The translations under genes and the position numbers were made by a program. The notes beneath the pieces are model-generated. The model saw nothing but the letters and a program-made list of their open reading frames with translations. It did no database searches and had not been told where the DNA came from. From Phoma sp. XZ068 (Eukaryota; Ascomycota; Dothideomycetes; Pleosporales; Didymellaceae): a DNA stretch of 64,000 bases. The stretch is from positions 1,488,001 to 1,552,000 of the forward strand of contig RBKR01000004.1 in NCBI GenBank assembly GCA_004835665.1. Direction: 5' to 3'. Below are positions 39,450 through 50,784 of the stretch, one piece after another. Numbering within the stretch: position 1 is the stretch's first letter; each line of letters starts with the position of its first letter.

Positions 39450-42400
39450 GGCTAAGGTAGAGTATATATATCTTTGCTTGCAGACTATAAACATGTTATA
39501 AACTAGATTATATAGCCTAAATACTGCCTACTTAATAACAGCTACTACTTCTATACTATATAATATAGTAACTTTACTTACTTACTATAGAGGTAACTAC
39601 TAAGTATCCTAATTTTCTAGATATACTAACTATAATAGAAGGTTATCTAGCACTATATATAGGAACTAGTAAGAGTTAAGGTTACTAGTAGATATATACT
39701 AAGTACCTACTATAGTACTACTATATTACTAAAGACTAGCTTAAGGCTATTATTTATAAAGCTATTAAGTTTATTACTAGTAAACAAGAGCTCCTATAAG
39801 GCGTATAGAGTAATAGTAATAGCCCTACTTAGAAGACTATAAAGGCTGCTCTAATAAGGTAGCTTATACATAATTTATTATAGAATACTAATAAGCTATT
39901 TAGTAAAAGTAATAAAACAGTGCTAGATATAGTTAAGAAGGAGGTAATACTGTATATTACCTAGGATACTTAAGAGGAGATTAAGATTAATAGTAGAGTA
40001 TATAGTATTAACCTGCCTATTAAGCTAGAATATATAAATAATAATATTTTCTTTAGTTATAGTACTATAGCCTTACCTACCTGCTTAGCTATAAGCGTTA
40101 TAGCAAGTTAGATATACTATCTTAATATAAGTAATATTAAGCCTACTATCCTAAATATCTACTTAAGTAATATATTATTTATTAAAGCTAATAGGATACT
40201 AATTAAATATATTACTATAAAAAAGGCTCTTTACTCTAACTTGTTTACTAATAGATTAAAGATAATAATATTTATAGATGTTTATTACCTGCAGCTGTGT
40301 GCTGCAACTACTACTACTACTAATATTAATAAGGTAAATATATTACTAAGTTCTAATAGTAATAAGATTAGTAACTAATATAAGCTTAAGGCTGCTGTTA
40401 ATAACTTTATAAATAGTATTTACTAAAGTAATAACTTTAATATTATTATAGCATTAGCAAAGCCTAAACAAGGCTAGAAAGGTATATACTTAAAGGTCCT
40501 ATACTATTATTAAGAGTATATACTAATAAGTATGTTATAGTATTTATATAACTTTAAGCTCTATTAAACACTAATAGCCTTGCTCTAAAGATAAATAAAG
40601 GTAAGACAGGCAAAGATAAGTCTAGTAAAGATATATCTAGTAATAACAGGCCTTATAGTAGCAAGCCTAGTAGCAGCAAGCCTAGTAGCAACTCTATACC
40701 TACTAAAAATATAAAGAAGAAGATAATAAAGAAGAAGTCTAGCAAGAGTATATCTAGAACCTTATTAGAATTAAAACTATAAACACTATAGCCTAACCTA
40801 CTAGAAGTATATAGCTCTCTTCCCCCTATTAACAATTTAAATAGACAGATTAGTAATATAGAGGAGGAAGAAGGTAATAATAACTAGAAGTCTAAGTTAC
40901 TTAAGTAGTAAGTATACTATACTATTAGTATAGTATAAAACTAACTCTAATAGTATATAAACTAAACTTAATAATTTAGAGGCAGGCTTTAAGGCTATAT
41001 AAGTAACTCTAGAGGAGTAGTATAGTATAGTATATATATTTAGTGTCTCTATATAATAACTACATAAATAGTATACTTCTAAGAACTAGTTTATCCCTAT
41101 TAATTCTACCTTAGGCTTTAGCTCTAAGTTTAAGCTTATAGCTTATTAAGTAGTTAGTACTAATATTATTTATAATATAAACTTTAGCTTAAGATATAGC
41201 TATATTAAGTAGGATTATATAGGTATAGGTAAAACTATATAAATTATTAGCGCGTTCTTCCTAAACTTTATCCTAATATTTAAATCTTATAAGGGCTCTA
41301 TACTACTATCTACCTAGTATTTATACCTTAATTTTAATAGTTTATTTAAAGGTTAGTTACTATAAATTAGGGCTATATTTCTATTAGCCTACTCTAATAG
41401 TATAGAGCCTTAGCTATAAGACTAGGTTAAAGTGTTGCAAGATAGCCCCCTGCTTATATAGGCACTATTAAAGTAGTACCTAAAGATAATTATACTATAT
41501 AAGTCTAGCAAGATATACTATAAGACTTATAGAGGAGAAGCTAATAGCCTTTACTATAATATTACTATAGATAACCTTATTAAGATACTACCTTAACTAG
41601 ACTAGAATAATAATGCACGTACTATATATAGCTTTATATTAGACCTTAAAGACAGGCTAGAAGGACCTAAAATCTAATACTTAGGCTCTAGCTTATAGCC
41701 TAATTACCTACTTACTACTATAAGTAAACTAAGTCTAACTAGTAGCAGGATCTTTATTATCTATATAAATAAGTATTAGTAGAGCTAACTCTATAATATA
41801 ATCTAACTAAATACTAAACTAATTTAGGAGCTTAATAGTAGTATTAATAAAATAAATCTATTATACTCTAAGAAGTTAAGAGATCTCTATAAGGAGTATT
41901 AATTACTTATTAACTAGAGCCTTAAGGGGGGTAGAGATAGTAGGCAGTATAATTAGGCTATATAAATAGCTATATAGAAAGACTACTAAGGTATTAGAAA
42001 GACTATAATAATAGTTTATAACCTTCTATATACAGTATAGGTTATTATTAATAAAATCTACTTAGCTAGTAGTAAGAATACCTTAACTTATATAGGTATT
42101 ATTAATCTCTTTAATTCTTTTATTAAAGACCTAGCTCTATAACCCTCCTTTATAGTAATTATAGGCTCTGCTATAGCAAATAGTATTATAACTATACTTA
42201 TCTTTATACTTAAGAGATTAAGGTATAAAGATACTGCCTAGAAGAAACTACTAGATAAAGCTGTCTAGTTCCTCTAGAAGCGCAACCTTAAGGAGACACT
42301 AAAGACCTAGAAATTATTTAAGAAGGTGTCTAGAAAAGACCTTACCTAACTAATTACTAAGAGAATTAAGAATAACCTAAAGATAAAGGATATTCTTAAG

Positions 42401-43460
42401 GTTATTATAGAGATTATTAGAATATACTTTATTAGTTATAACTATTACTTTATAGATATATAGGGTTATAAACTAAACCTAATAGACTATACGCTAAAGG
42501 ACTAGTACCTCCCTATTATATTTAAGCCTAACTACTATAAAATACTTAGGAATATTAAGTAAAATATCTAGGTATAAGTTAATAAATAATATAATAAGGT
42601 AGTTATAGAATAGAATAACCTTAGTAGTAAGAGTTTAGAAAAACTAAAGCCTAAGCGTTAGTCTGCTATATCTATTAATCTAGAAAGCTACTAGAAGGCT
42701 AAGGTACTAGCTAGCTTTCTAAACTTTTTTAATACTATATATAAATACTAAGATAGATATCTAGAGGAAACTCTACTTATTAGTAAAGATACTAGTTAGA
42801 GTAATAACCTTAGCAAGACTAACCTTAAGCTTAATAAAATACTTAAGAACTCTATAAAGATACTTAGGTTAATTATCTATAGAGCTATTAATAGTATCTA
42901 TAATAGCTCTACTAAGATAGAGTATATACTATTTAAGGTAATAAAGATATTATAAAAGCTTACTACTGTTCCTAACCTAAGAAAAAATTAACTAGATTTA
43001 CTAAGTATTACTTATAGAAGTAAGTACTATATTGCTTTAAATATATAGTTATATAAGGTAATTGTTTTTATAGTAAGTCTTAGGTATCTCTATACTTTAT
43101 ACTCTAGGTTATAGTACTAATATAGGTATAGAGAATAGTTAAGAAGTTTAGGTAAAAGTATATAGCTTAGGTAGGTAAGAGTCTAGACAAGAATGTAGAA
43201 GTATTAAAGTAGTATAAGTTCTATAACTTTAACACTAATTAAGTTAAGGATAATATTTAGTTTATAGTAGCTAGACTAAAGATAGTCTACTAGTCTATTA
43301 ACCTTATTAAGGGTTATATCTTTAAGGCTCTAGAACTATATAGTATTAATATAGAGGTAGTACAGTATAGATATTATAGATTTTAAATTAACTAGGTTGC
43401 AGCTAAGGTTAAGCTTAACTTTCTAGTTTATATAGGTTTATATATAGAGGAACTTATATA
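39450..43460 (+). pseudogene. long plus-strand remnant with SNF2-like ATP-binding motif
   Basis: Plus-strand translation is readable over several kilobases, with stops mostly at former Gln/Trp codons. At 41213-41236 it reads DYIGIGKT followed by I*II, equivalent to the SNF2 Walker A box DDMGLGKTIQ. About 25 codons upstream (41135-41150) is AY*VV, fitting the preceding HQ..G motif. I could not find the later DEAH or helicase C motifs, so only an SNF2-type ATPase N-lobe is suggested. About 40.67-40.75 kb is a Ser/Lys-rich segment (SSKPSS type). The frame appears to continue at 45314-45500, after transposon copy 3. Whether it is cargo of the neighbouring Plavaka-like element or captured host sequence is unknown. 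Confidence 0.4.
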
Positions 43461-43462
43461 TA

Positions 43463-43510
43463 ACGTAAACCACCACCGAGAGCGACAACCCACCGAGAGC
43501 GACAAAATCT
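43463..43510 (+). repeat. 48-bp terminal inverted repeat, copy 3, left
   Basis: It contains the 16-bp sequence ccaccgagagcgacaa twice, at 43473-43488 and 43490-43505. These are candidate paired transposase binding sites. With only 32 bp between this repeat and the start codon, the promoter probably lies partly in the repeat. Confidence 0.95.
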
Positions 43511-43542
43511 GCCAAGACCACTCCTCCTCCTTTCATCCTAAC

Positions 43543-45243
43543 ATGTCTCAACAACACAACGCGCAATATCAACAAGACGAAGGTAGGGTCCAGCTTGCCC
43601 TTCTAGCCTATCGTTCAGATGAATTTCCAAGCCTGCGACGCGCTGCTGCAGCATTCAACGTTAATCATCATACCCTATCTAAACGTGCCAAGGGAATACC
43701 ATTTCGACTCGAAACACGCGTGAACTGCCTCAAGCTTACTGCAATAGAGGAAGAGACGATTATCCAATACATACTTGACCTTGACGCGCGAGGCTTTGCG
43801 CCCCGGCTGTGTGAGGTGGCAGATATGGCTGATAAACTGTTGGGTGTGCGTGATGGAAAGCCAGTTGGCAAGCACTGGGCTGCGCGCTTTGTGACGCGCT
43901 CAGATAGGCTCAAGATGGCGTTCAATCGAGCAAAGGATAGGCAGAGGATAATGCAGGAAGATCCTGAGGTCATTGGCGCGTGGTTCAAGTTGGTAGAGGA
44001 TACCAAAGCCAAGTACGGCGTCCATGACGACGACGTGCACAACTTTGACGAGACTGGCTTCCAGATGGGCGTCATTGGGTCCATGAAGGTCGTCACAGGC
44101 TCTGATAGACGTACTCGACCAGAGCTCGTTCAGCCAGGAGATCGCGAGTGGGTTACAGTCATCCAGAGTATCTGCGCTGCTGGCCACGCAACCCCGCCAT
44201 TTATCATCTACAAAGGGCGTGTCCACATCTCTGCATGGTACGAGGAGGCAGATATACCGCGTAATTGGAAGCTCTCTGTCTCAGAGAACGGATGGACAAA
44301 CAACGCGCTTGGCCTGGAGTGGTTGAAGCACTTTGACACGCATACAACAGCGCGTCAGGTGGGGGTATACCGGCTGCTCATTTTGGACGGTCACGAGAGC
44401 CACCTTAACCAGGAGTTCAAGGACTATTGCTTGGAGAACAAGATCCTTACGCTCTGTATGCCTCCCCATTCATCACACATCCTCCAGCCACTTGATGTGG
44501 TCTGCTTCTCGCCATTGAAGCGGAAGTACTCCCAACGCGTCCGAGACTTGGCACGCCGACGCGTCTTCCACATCAACAAGGAAGGCTTCCTACCTGCCTT
44601 CAAGGACGCGTTTTTTGACGTATTCACACAGGCTAATTGTCGAAAGGCCTTTGAGGCATCAGGACTAGTCCCTGTCAACGCGCAGGTAGTGTTGGATCGC
44701 CTGGAGACACGGTTGCGTACCCCGCCTCAACCCCCACTACCAACAACCCCGTGGCAGTCGAAGACTCCAAGCAATACGCATGAATTTGGGTCTCAGTCAA
44801 AGCTTGTGAGCGAGTCTTTTACTCGGTCACCAGTTGCTGCCCAAGCTGGCTTCTCACAGCTTGTAAAGGGAGCTGAACTAATGCTGCATCAAAATGCGCT
44901 TCTTGCTGCCCGCAATACTGAGCTTGAAGAGCAATTGGCAGTGATGACCAAGCGGAAAGGGCGCAAAAGGAAGCAGATTCAGCATGGGGGTACATTGGAG
45001 TATGGAGTAGGGTCAGCGCAGGTAGCTGCTGAGGCGTCTGTGGTGGCTTTGTCGTCCAAAAGGACTCGAGGTGGTGGTGATCAAGAAATAGCACAACCAG
45101 CTCTACGGCGCTGTGGGAACTGTGGAGGGACTGGGCACAACGCTCGTACGTGCAAAAAGGATTCAGAAGACACTTCTGAATCAGATGCGAGCACAAGGTT
45201 CATAGGATCCTTGTTTGATAGCGATGAATCTGATAATTCATAA
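43543..45243 (+). CDS. pogo/Fot1-like DD35D transposase, copy 3 (intact, 566 aa)
   Basis: This nuclear cut-and-paste transposase has, in order, a psq-type helix-turn-helix (about 12-52, ending NHHTLSKRAKG) and a CENP-B/Tc5-type DNA-binding domain (about 66-135). A DDE-1 catalytic domain (about 140-335) follows, with D169 in NFDETG, D282 in LILDGHESH and D318 in HILQPLDV; 35 residues separate the last two, giving DD35D. A less conserved Pro/Ser/Thr-rich stretch (392-430), a helical, probably coiled segment (440-468), a basic cluster KRKGRKRKQ (470-478) that may be a nuclear signal, and a CX2CX4HX4C zinc knuckle (C524, C527, H532, C537) complete it, with an acidic Ser/Asp tail. Length suits Fot1-class proteins. 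The ATG is the first in frame and no intron is needed. TA target duplications agree with the family. Confidence 0.97.
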   Translation: MSQQHNAQYQQDEGRVQLALLAYRSDEFPSLRRAAAAFNVNHHTLSKRAKGIPFRLETRVNCLKLTAIEEETIIQYILDLDARGFAPRLCEVADMADKLLGVRDGKPVGKHWAARFVTRSDRLKMAFNRAKDRQRIMQEDPEVIGAWFKLVEDTKAKYGVHDDDVHNFDETGFQMGVIGSMKVVTGSDRRTRPELVQPGDREWVTVIQSICAAGHATPPFIIYKGRVHISAWYEEADIPRNWKLSVSENGWTNNALGLEWLKHFDTHTTARQVGVYRLLILDGHESHLNQEFKDYCLENKILTLCMPPHSSHILQPLDVVCFSPLKRKYSQRVRDLARRRVFHINKEGFLPAFKDAFFDVFTQANCRKAFEASGLVPVNAQVVLDRLETRLRTPPQPPLPTTPWQSKTPSNTHEFGSQSKLVSESFTRSPVAAQAGFSQLVKGAELMLHQNALLAARNTELEEQLAVMTKRKGRKRKQIQHGGTLEYGVGSAQVAAEASVVALSSKRTRGGGDQEIAQPALRRCGNCGGTGHNARTCKKDSEDTSESDASTRFIGSLFDSDESDNS

Positions 45244-45263
45244 CTAGTGTTAGTCGTGCCAAG

Positions 45264-45311
45264 AGATTTTGTCGCTCTCGGTGGGTTGTCGCTCTCGGTG
45301 GTGGTTTACGT
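45264..45311 (-). repeat. 48-bp terminal inverted repeat, copy 3, right
   Basis: This is the exact inverse of 43463-43510. It begins 20 bp after the stop codon, so any polyadenylation signal must lie in the repeat or in flanking DNA. Confidence 0.95.
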
Positions 45312-45313
45312 TA

Positions 45314-45500
45314 TATAGAACAAGATTAAGAATAGGTTTATAGTATAATGCTAAGCTATATAGCTTAATAAGATCTAGGATCTAGCTAGAGCTATAGAGG
45401 ATAACTATAAGGAAGTATAGCTAGACAGTAAGCACTACTATTAAATATAGATAGTCTAATATAGAATTTAGACTAGGCTCTAGTAGAATAATTACTAAGT
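45314..45500 (+). pseudogene. tail of the plus-strand remnant interrupted by copy 3
   Basis: The frame upstream of copy 3 (…FLVYIGLYIEELIY at about 43.42-43.46 kb) continues after the element with NKIKNRF, then DLARAIEDNYKEV and LDSKHYY, ending before the tandem repeat array. The family is unknown. Confidence 0.4.
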
Positions 45501-45504
45501 ACTA

Positions 45505-46142
45505 TACTCCTTACTATAGTATACTTATAGTTTAATTTTATTTATACTACTTATACTAAACCTTTAGGTTCCTTCTACTCCTTGCTATAGTATATTTATA
45601 GTTTAACTTTATTAAAGCTGTATATACTAGAAACTTATAGCTATTCTACTCCTTACTATAGTATATCTACTATTTAGTTTTATTTATACTACTTATACTA
45701 AGAACTTAGAGCCCTTCTACTCCTTGCTATAGTATACTTATAGTTTAACTTTGTTAAAGCTATATATACTAAAAACTTAGGGCCCTTCTACTCCTTACTA
45801 TAGTATACTTACTATTTAACTTTATTAAAGCTATATATACTAAAAACTTAGGGCCCTTCTACTCCTTACTATAGTACTCTTATAGTTTAACTTTATTAAA
45901 GCTATATATACTAAAAACTTAGGGCTCTTCTACTCCTTACTATAGTATACTTATAGTTTAACTTTATTAAAGCTATATATACTAAAAACTTAGGGCCCTT
46001 CTACTCTTTACTATAGTATACTTATAGTTTAACTTTATTAAAGCTATATATACTAAAAACTTAGGGCCCTTCTACTCTTTACTATAGTATACTTATAGTT
46101 TATCTATATTAAAGCTGCTTATATACTTTACTAATTCTAGGT
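45505..46142. repeat. tandem minisatellite, 71-bp unit, about 9 copies
   Basis: Units begin ctactcc/ctactct at 45505, 45575, 45646, 45717, 45788, 45859, 45930, 46001 and 46072, a period of 70-71 bp. Units five to nine are nearly identical; the first four vary more. Typical units contain no CA or TG dinucleotide. No coding role is visible. Confidence 0.93.
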
Positions 46143-49100
46143 AAAGAGATACCTCTACCTTATAAACAATAACTCTAATTAGCTAGTAAATACTATACTC
46201 TATACTTTTATTACTAAACGCTATATAAAGGGATACTCTACTAATAATTTATAGCAAGGTAAGATATAGTTACTATACTATATATATAGTATAGTAAGGT
46301 TTACTAATTCTACTATATATAAGGTATAGTAACTTGTTATCTAGTATATATAGTGCTTACTATCTCCTATATTTACCTTTACCTAATCTATATTATTAGG
46401 TTACTATAAGTAAGCTTACCTTTATAAACCTTCTATCTCTATTACCTAGATACTACTTTTTCTCTCTATATACTTACTGTGTATACCTTTAACCCTGCTA
46501 TAAGACCTATTAATATATTCTCTAAGACTATAAGATACTACTACTATACCTCTAAAGCTAATAATAGCTAAGCTAGCTATACCTATATAATAAGACTTAT
46601 ATATATAAGTAAAAAGAAAAGGCTATTCTATAATTATATCTATTATAATATACTTTAGTTTAGATAAAGATAGCCTAAAGCAGATATATATAGATATTAA
46701 TAAATAAATTAAGTTAATATAAGGGTTCCTAGCTCTTATAAGTTAGTACTATAGAGTAAAGGTAAAACTACCTTATAATTAGTAGGACGCAGACACTAAG
46801 ATATACTAGGTAGAGTAATAGCTAGCTAAAGAGAGTAAGTATATATACTACTTTAGTAATAAGAATATAGAAGCTCTAGAAGCACTTAAGAAGAAGGTAG
46901 CTTAAAAACTAGTTTTTAACTTAAAGGTTAGAGTTAGGAAGAATATAGTAAGAATAAAGAAGGATATTAATATAGAACTTTCCCTAATAAAGCTATTAGC
47001 AAAGCTACTACCTAGCAGAGCCTATTTATAATTACTATTCCTATTATAGCTACTAGAGCTATTCTTAGCTTCCTTCTATTAGAATCTCTTTATTTATCTA
47101 ATGCCTTCTATAATAGTAATAGTAAAGCTATATATATATAATAACTACTAACTACTCTAAGACTAGATTAGCAACCTACTATAGTTTAATATTAGACTTA
47201 TAGATTCTAAATTATAATCTATAATTATAAGGCTTTTATTCTACTTTTTACTTATAGACAGGTTACTCTTAAAAATAGCAGTAGGTAGTTTTACTAGTAA
47301 TAATATATCTATAGCAAAGCTTATAGACTTTATATAGTAAAATATTCTATTAGAACTTTTAAAGGTATAGAAGGAGTATAGCTATAGTATAGAACTTACC
47401 TATACCTAGAGTAAGAGCCTAGCTAATAATAATAACTTTACTATTACTATTAATAACTTTATTAACAGGCTGCGCAAGTATATAGATATATATATTACCC
47501 TTATACTTAGCACTAGGGACACTTTAATAACTAGTATATATATAGTATACTCTTATCTATACTATATCTAATAGTTTATAATATAGATAATACTAGAACC
47601 TTTAATATAGAAGAGTTGTCTAGCTATTATATAGGTATATACTTCTAACTATGCTCTATCTAAATTTTAGCTAATAAGAAATACTTTTAAGATTATACTT
47701 TTATAGGTTTACTAAAGAAGATAAAGGCATATACAGAAGTAAAGATATTAGGCAACTATAAGGAATAGAAGTAAGGCAAAGAGATTATAGAATTAGAAGA
47801 TAGTAATACTATATAACTATAGAAGAGCTGCGCAGTAGCAAGAGTAAGTATATTAAAGATAAAGGAGATTATTAGTACTAATATTCTTAGCAGGGAATAA
47901 GGTAGAGGTAACTTAGAAGGTAGTAAGGATAACTACTTTAAAAAGTATAATTAAAGTAACTAACTATTAGAGGAAGAAAAACTCTTTAATACTAATATAG
48001 AGATAGACTTAAACTAGTATAGGCTAGTAGAGTAGTTAGTTTCTACAGGATACCTAGACTAGTATACCTAGTATCTTAGTATAGAGAGGTAGTAGTATAA
48101 CGCTAGATTAGATTTACTGCTAAATTCTATTATAATTAATATCTAAACTATATACTATAAATATAAAGAAGGTTAGATAACTTAAATTAATATCTTATAA
48201 TTAATTAATATTAAAGTCTAAAATATACTCTACTTATAGTATAGGTAGTAGTAGTAGGTAAGTAAGGAATAGTAGGCTTAGTCTATACTATAGGGCACAG
48301 TACAAGTAGAAAATCTATAGTATATTAAGCCCTATATAATAATATAGTAATTCTAAAGTAAGTAATCTCTAGATATAGTAGGCCTATTATAGATAGTATA
48401 GGTTTTTTAAGTATATAGTAGGGGTAGTACAGATATTATAGCTATTTTTAAAACATTATAGTATTATTAGAGTTGTTAGAGTTATTAAGGTTATAAGCTA
48501 AATATTAAATAATTATTCTAGTACTCTAATTTCTGTATAAGAATTATATAGAGATTACCTATAATATAGAAGGCAAGTACTATAAAAGGTGCTAATAGGG
48601 ATTATTTTAAATTTATAGGCACTCTTTAATATATATATAGTTTTAGCTCTATAGATGTAATCTTTATCCTAGTTATACTATTGCCTATAGTACTATACTA
48701 TAATTATATACTTTTAGCACTAAAAATATTTTTCCTAATATAAGTATAAGTTAACCTTTAACTTCTAATACTTTAAAGGCCTAAGCTTTTCTATAGATTA
48801 TCTACTACTTATTAAACTACTTATTAGAGAAAATTTATCCTAATTATACCTTATCTAGGTATACTTAATATTATTACCTTATATAGTTTATTATATTACT
48901 ATTTATTAGTACTAGATTATTTTTAAGTACTTATATAAGTACTTAGAGAGTAGTTTATTTAGAGTTTAATATTTTAATTAATATAGAGGCTATTAGATTA
49001 GCTAATACTATTTTATTAATCTAATTTTAGATATTGCTTAGCTTAGTAGCAGTATAGGTCTATTAGAAGATAGTAATCTTATATTTCTAGACCTTTTCTA

Positions 49101-49478
49101 GGTAATCTTTAATAATCTACTTATATATTTCTATTCTTTCTAATACTAAGAATATATTAGAAGTAGGTAATTAAGGAGGTAGCTTTAGATACTTAGGTTC
49201 CTGCTTATTAATTAGAAGAATAGTTTCTATATTAGAATTAATTTAATTCTATACTACTTTATCCCTAGTATATAGCTCTAGTTAGGTAAAACTAGTATAG
49301 CTAATCTAATTAACTTCTAAGGAGTATATTACCTAATATAAGGCTAATATTAGAATTTATTATTAAGGATTAGAAGAAGAAAGTAATAAAGAGTTAATTA
49401 ACTAATCTAAATTCTTAGCTTTTTTATAAAGTATATAGAGAGAATTACCTATATATTCTAGAATACTAGGCTTATAAC
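46143..49478. other. moderately RIP-mutated block, genes not identified
   Basis: The plus strand reads well at about 47.6-48.2 kb (for example GFTKEDKGIY-type, then Glu/Lys-rich segments), suggesting a second degenerate plus-strand gene, but no family was recognised. About 48.5-49.4 kb shows no clear frame. CA and TG are more frequent than in the LTR elements. Confidence 0.35.
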
Positions 49479-49697
49479 TATAGAAGATTAAGAAACTTAG
49501 ATTAATTAATTAGGGTAAGAAAGAAGTAATTAGATTCCTCTATCTAAGTAGTCTACTCTAGGCTATTCTTATATATCTAATTTATATTTCCTTTAGGCCT
49601 AGTTATTAATCTATCCCTTCTAGATTACCCCCTTTTTCTAGTTAATTACTCTTCTCTTAGTATACTAATTATAATATTTTAATTTTTTACTATAATA
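49479..49697 (-). repeat. 219-bp LTR matching the one at 13317 (solo or orphan)
   Basis: It has the same length and orientation as 13317-13535, with the terminal aca seen there changed to ata. The copia remnant to its right is on the opposite strand, so this LTR does not obviously belong to it. Confidence 0.68.
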
Positions 49698-50551
49698 AGA
49701 TAGCTTTAAGAGGCTATAATAGGTTAGAATAGCCTATATTAGTTAATAATAATCTAAAATAGGGATATATACTATAAAGCAGTCTAAATTACTAAAGAAA
49801 TACCTTATATAATATATAGTCTAGATATTCCTACTAGCCTTAACCTTATAGACCTAGGTATAGTAAAGGTACTAATTAGTATTAGTAACTAGAGAAAAGT
49901 AGCAGCCTAGAGTACTAGTAAAGTAGGTACTACCCTTACTAAAAAAGTTAATATAGTAGATATAATAATAGGCTATATAGTAGGTATTATATACTATATT
50001 ATTTAAGACCTTTAAGAAATCTATAGTTAGTAGCTAAAAGGTACTAGTAGGTAGTATAATATATAAAAATATTTAAGAATAGTATAGAATAGTCTAAATT
50101 AGCCTAGTTAATACTAAAATAGTTAAATAAAGCTTAAACTAGCTCTAATAAGCTCTAATAAGCTAACTTAGTCTAAAATAGCTTAGAATAACTTATATTA
50201 GGGCCTATTAGGGCTAGAATTTAAAAATAGAAAACTTTAAAAACTTACTAAGTTATATAGTAAGAAGAAAAAGTAATAGCTAGAAATTATAGATAGAAAC
50301 TTATTAGAGGCCTATAGGCACTCTACTAGCTAGCAGATAGAATTAAAGTATAAGTAAATAGAATTCTAAGTAAAGGTAAAGGTAAAAGTAGAAATTTCTC
50401 TCTAGAAGCCTAAGCCTACCTCTAACTTAAATAAGGCTACTTACTACTTATTCTTCTAGTATAGGGTTTTAATAGTCTATAATAGCTTAAAATAGCTATA
50501 AATATATTTCTCTATAGTTACCTAGGATATTTAACTATAAAAAAGAGATAT
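49698..50551. other. degenerate AT-rich DNA, no gene recognised
   Basis: Repeated short words such as aatagctta occur, and lysine-type codons are common on the plus strand at about 50.2-50.4 kb. No motif was found. It ends at a family-C LTR. Confidence 0.35.
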
Positions 50552-50784
50552 TATTAGATATATAGCTTATAGAAGTTAAATACTTATACTACTATATTTA
50601 GGTAGAGTATAGTTATTAGAGTTACCTCTATATAAAGTAACTAGAGTATATAGAGCCTAGCTTAGCTATTTATTATAAGGTAGTAAATAGTCTACTATTA
50701 ATTAACTTTATTTAAGACTATTATAGTTCTACCTACTTATATTAATACTTCTCTCCTTAGTGCCTCTAGCTATTAAGCCTAATA
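50552..50784 (+). repeat. solo-type LTR of chromovirus C
   Basis: A 233-bp match to the LTRs at 7067-7299 and 2918-3150 with no family-C coding sequence on either side. The five flanking bases (gatat and gtaat) do not match, so a simple solo LTR with target duplication is not proved. Confidence 0.75.

Larger units (their letters stand above)
43463..45311 (+). mobile_element. pogo/Fot1-like DNA transposon, copy 3 (complete)
   Basis: This complete 1849-bp element is flanked by TA at 43461-43462 and 45312-45313. The internal plan is 48-bp repeat, 32-bp leader, 1701-bp coding frame including the stop, 20-bp trailer and 48-bp repeat. It lies in the opposite orientation to copies 1 and 2. It interrupts the RIP-mutated plus-strand remnant with the SNF2-like motif. 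Every segment I compared, including both ends and both untranslated stretches, equals copy 2. Confidence 0.97.

Noticed and set aside
40653..40835. 60-codon open frame on the minus strand
   Set aside because: It is a Leu/Ile/Phe-rich shadow of a Ser/Lys-rich plus-strand segment (repeated agcaagcctagt and aagaagaag words). It has no motif and no supporting context.
45770..46070. ttaggg words in the 71-bp units and ggttagggttag in the hAT arms as telomeric repeat
   Set aside because: They are single occurrences inside longer units, not consecutive TTAGGG arrays.
45505..46142. Tandem array as a CRISPR
   Set aside because: The units are contiguous 71-bp repeats without distinct spacers, and the context is eukaryotic.
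50552..50784. A proven solo LTR with target duplication
   Set aside because: The flanking five bases (gatat and gtaat) differ and the change is not simply RIP-like, so only LTR identity is reported.
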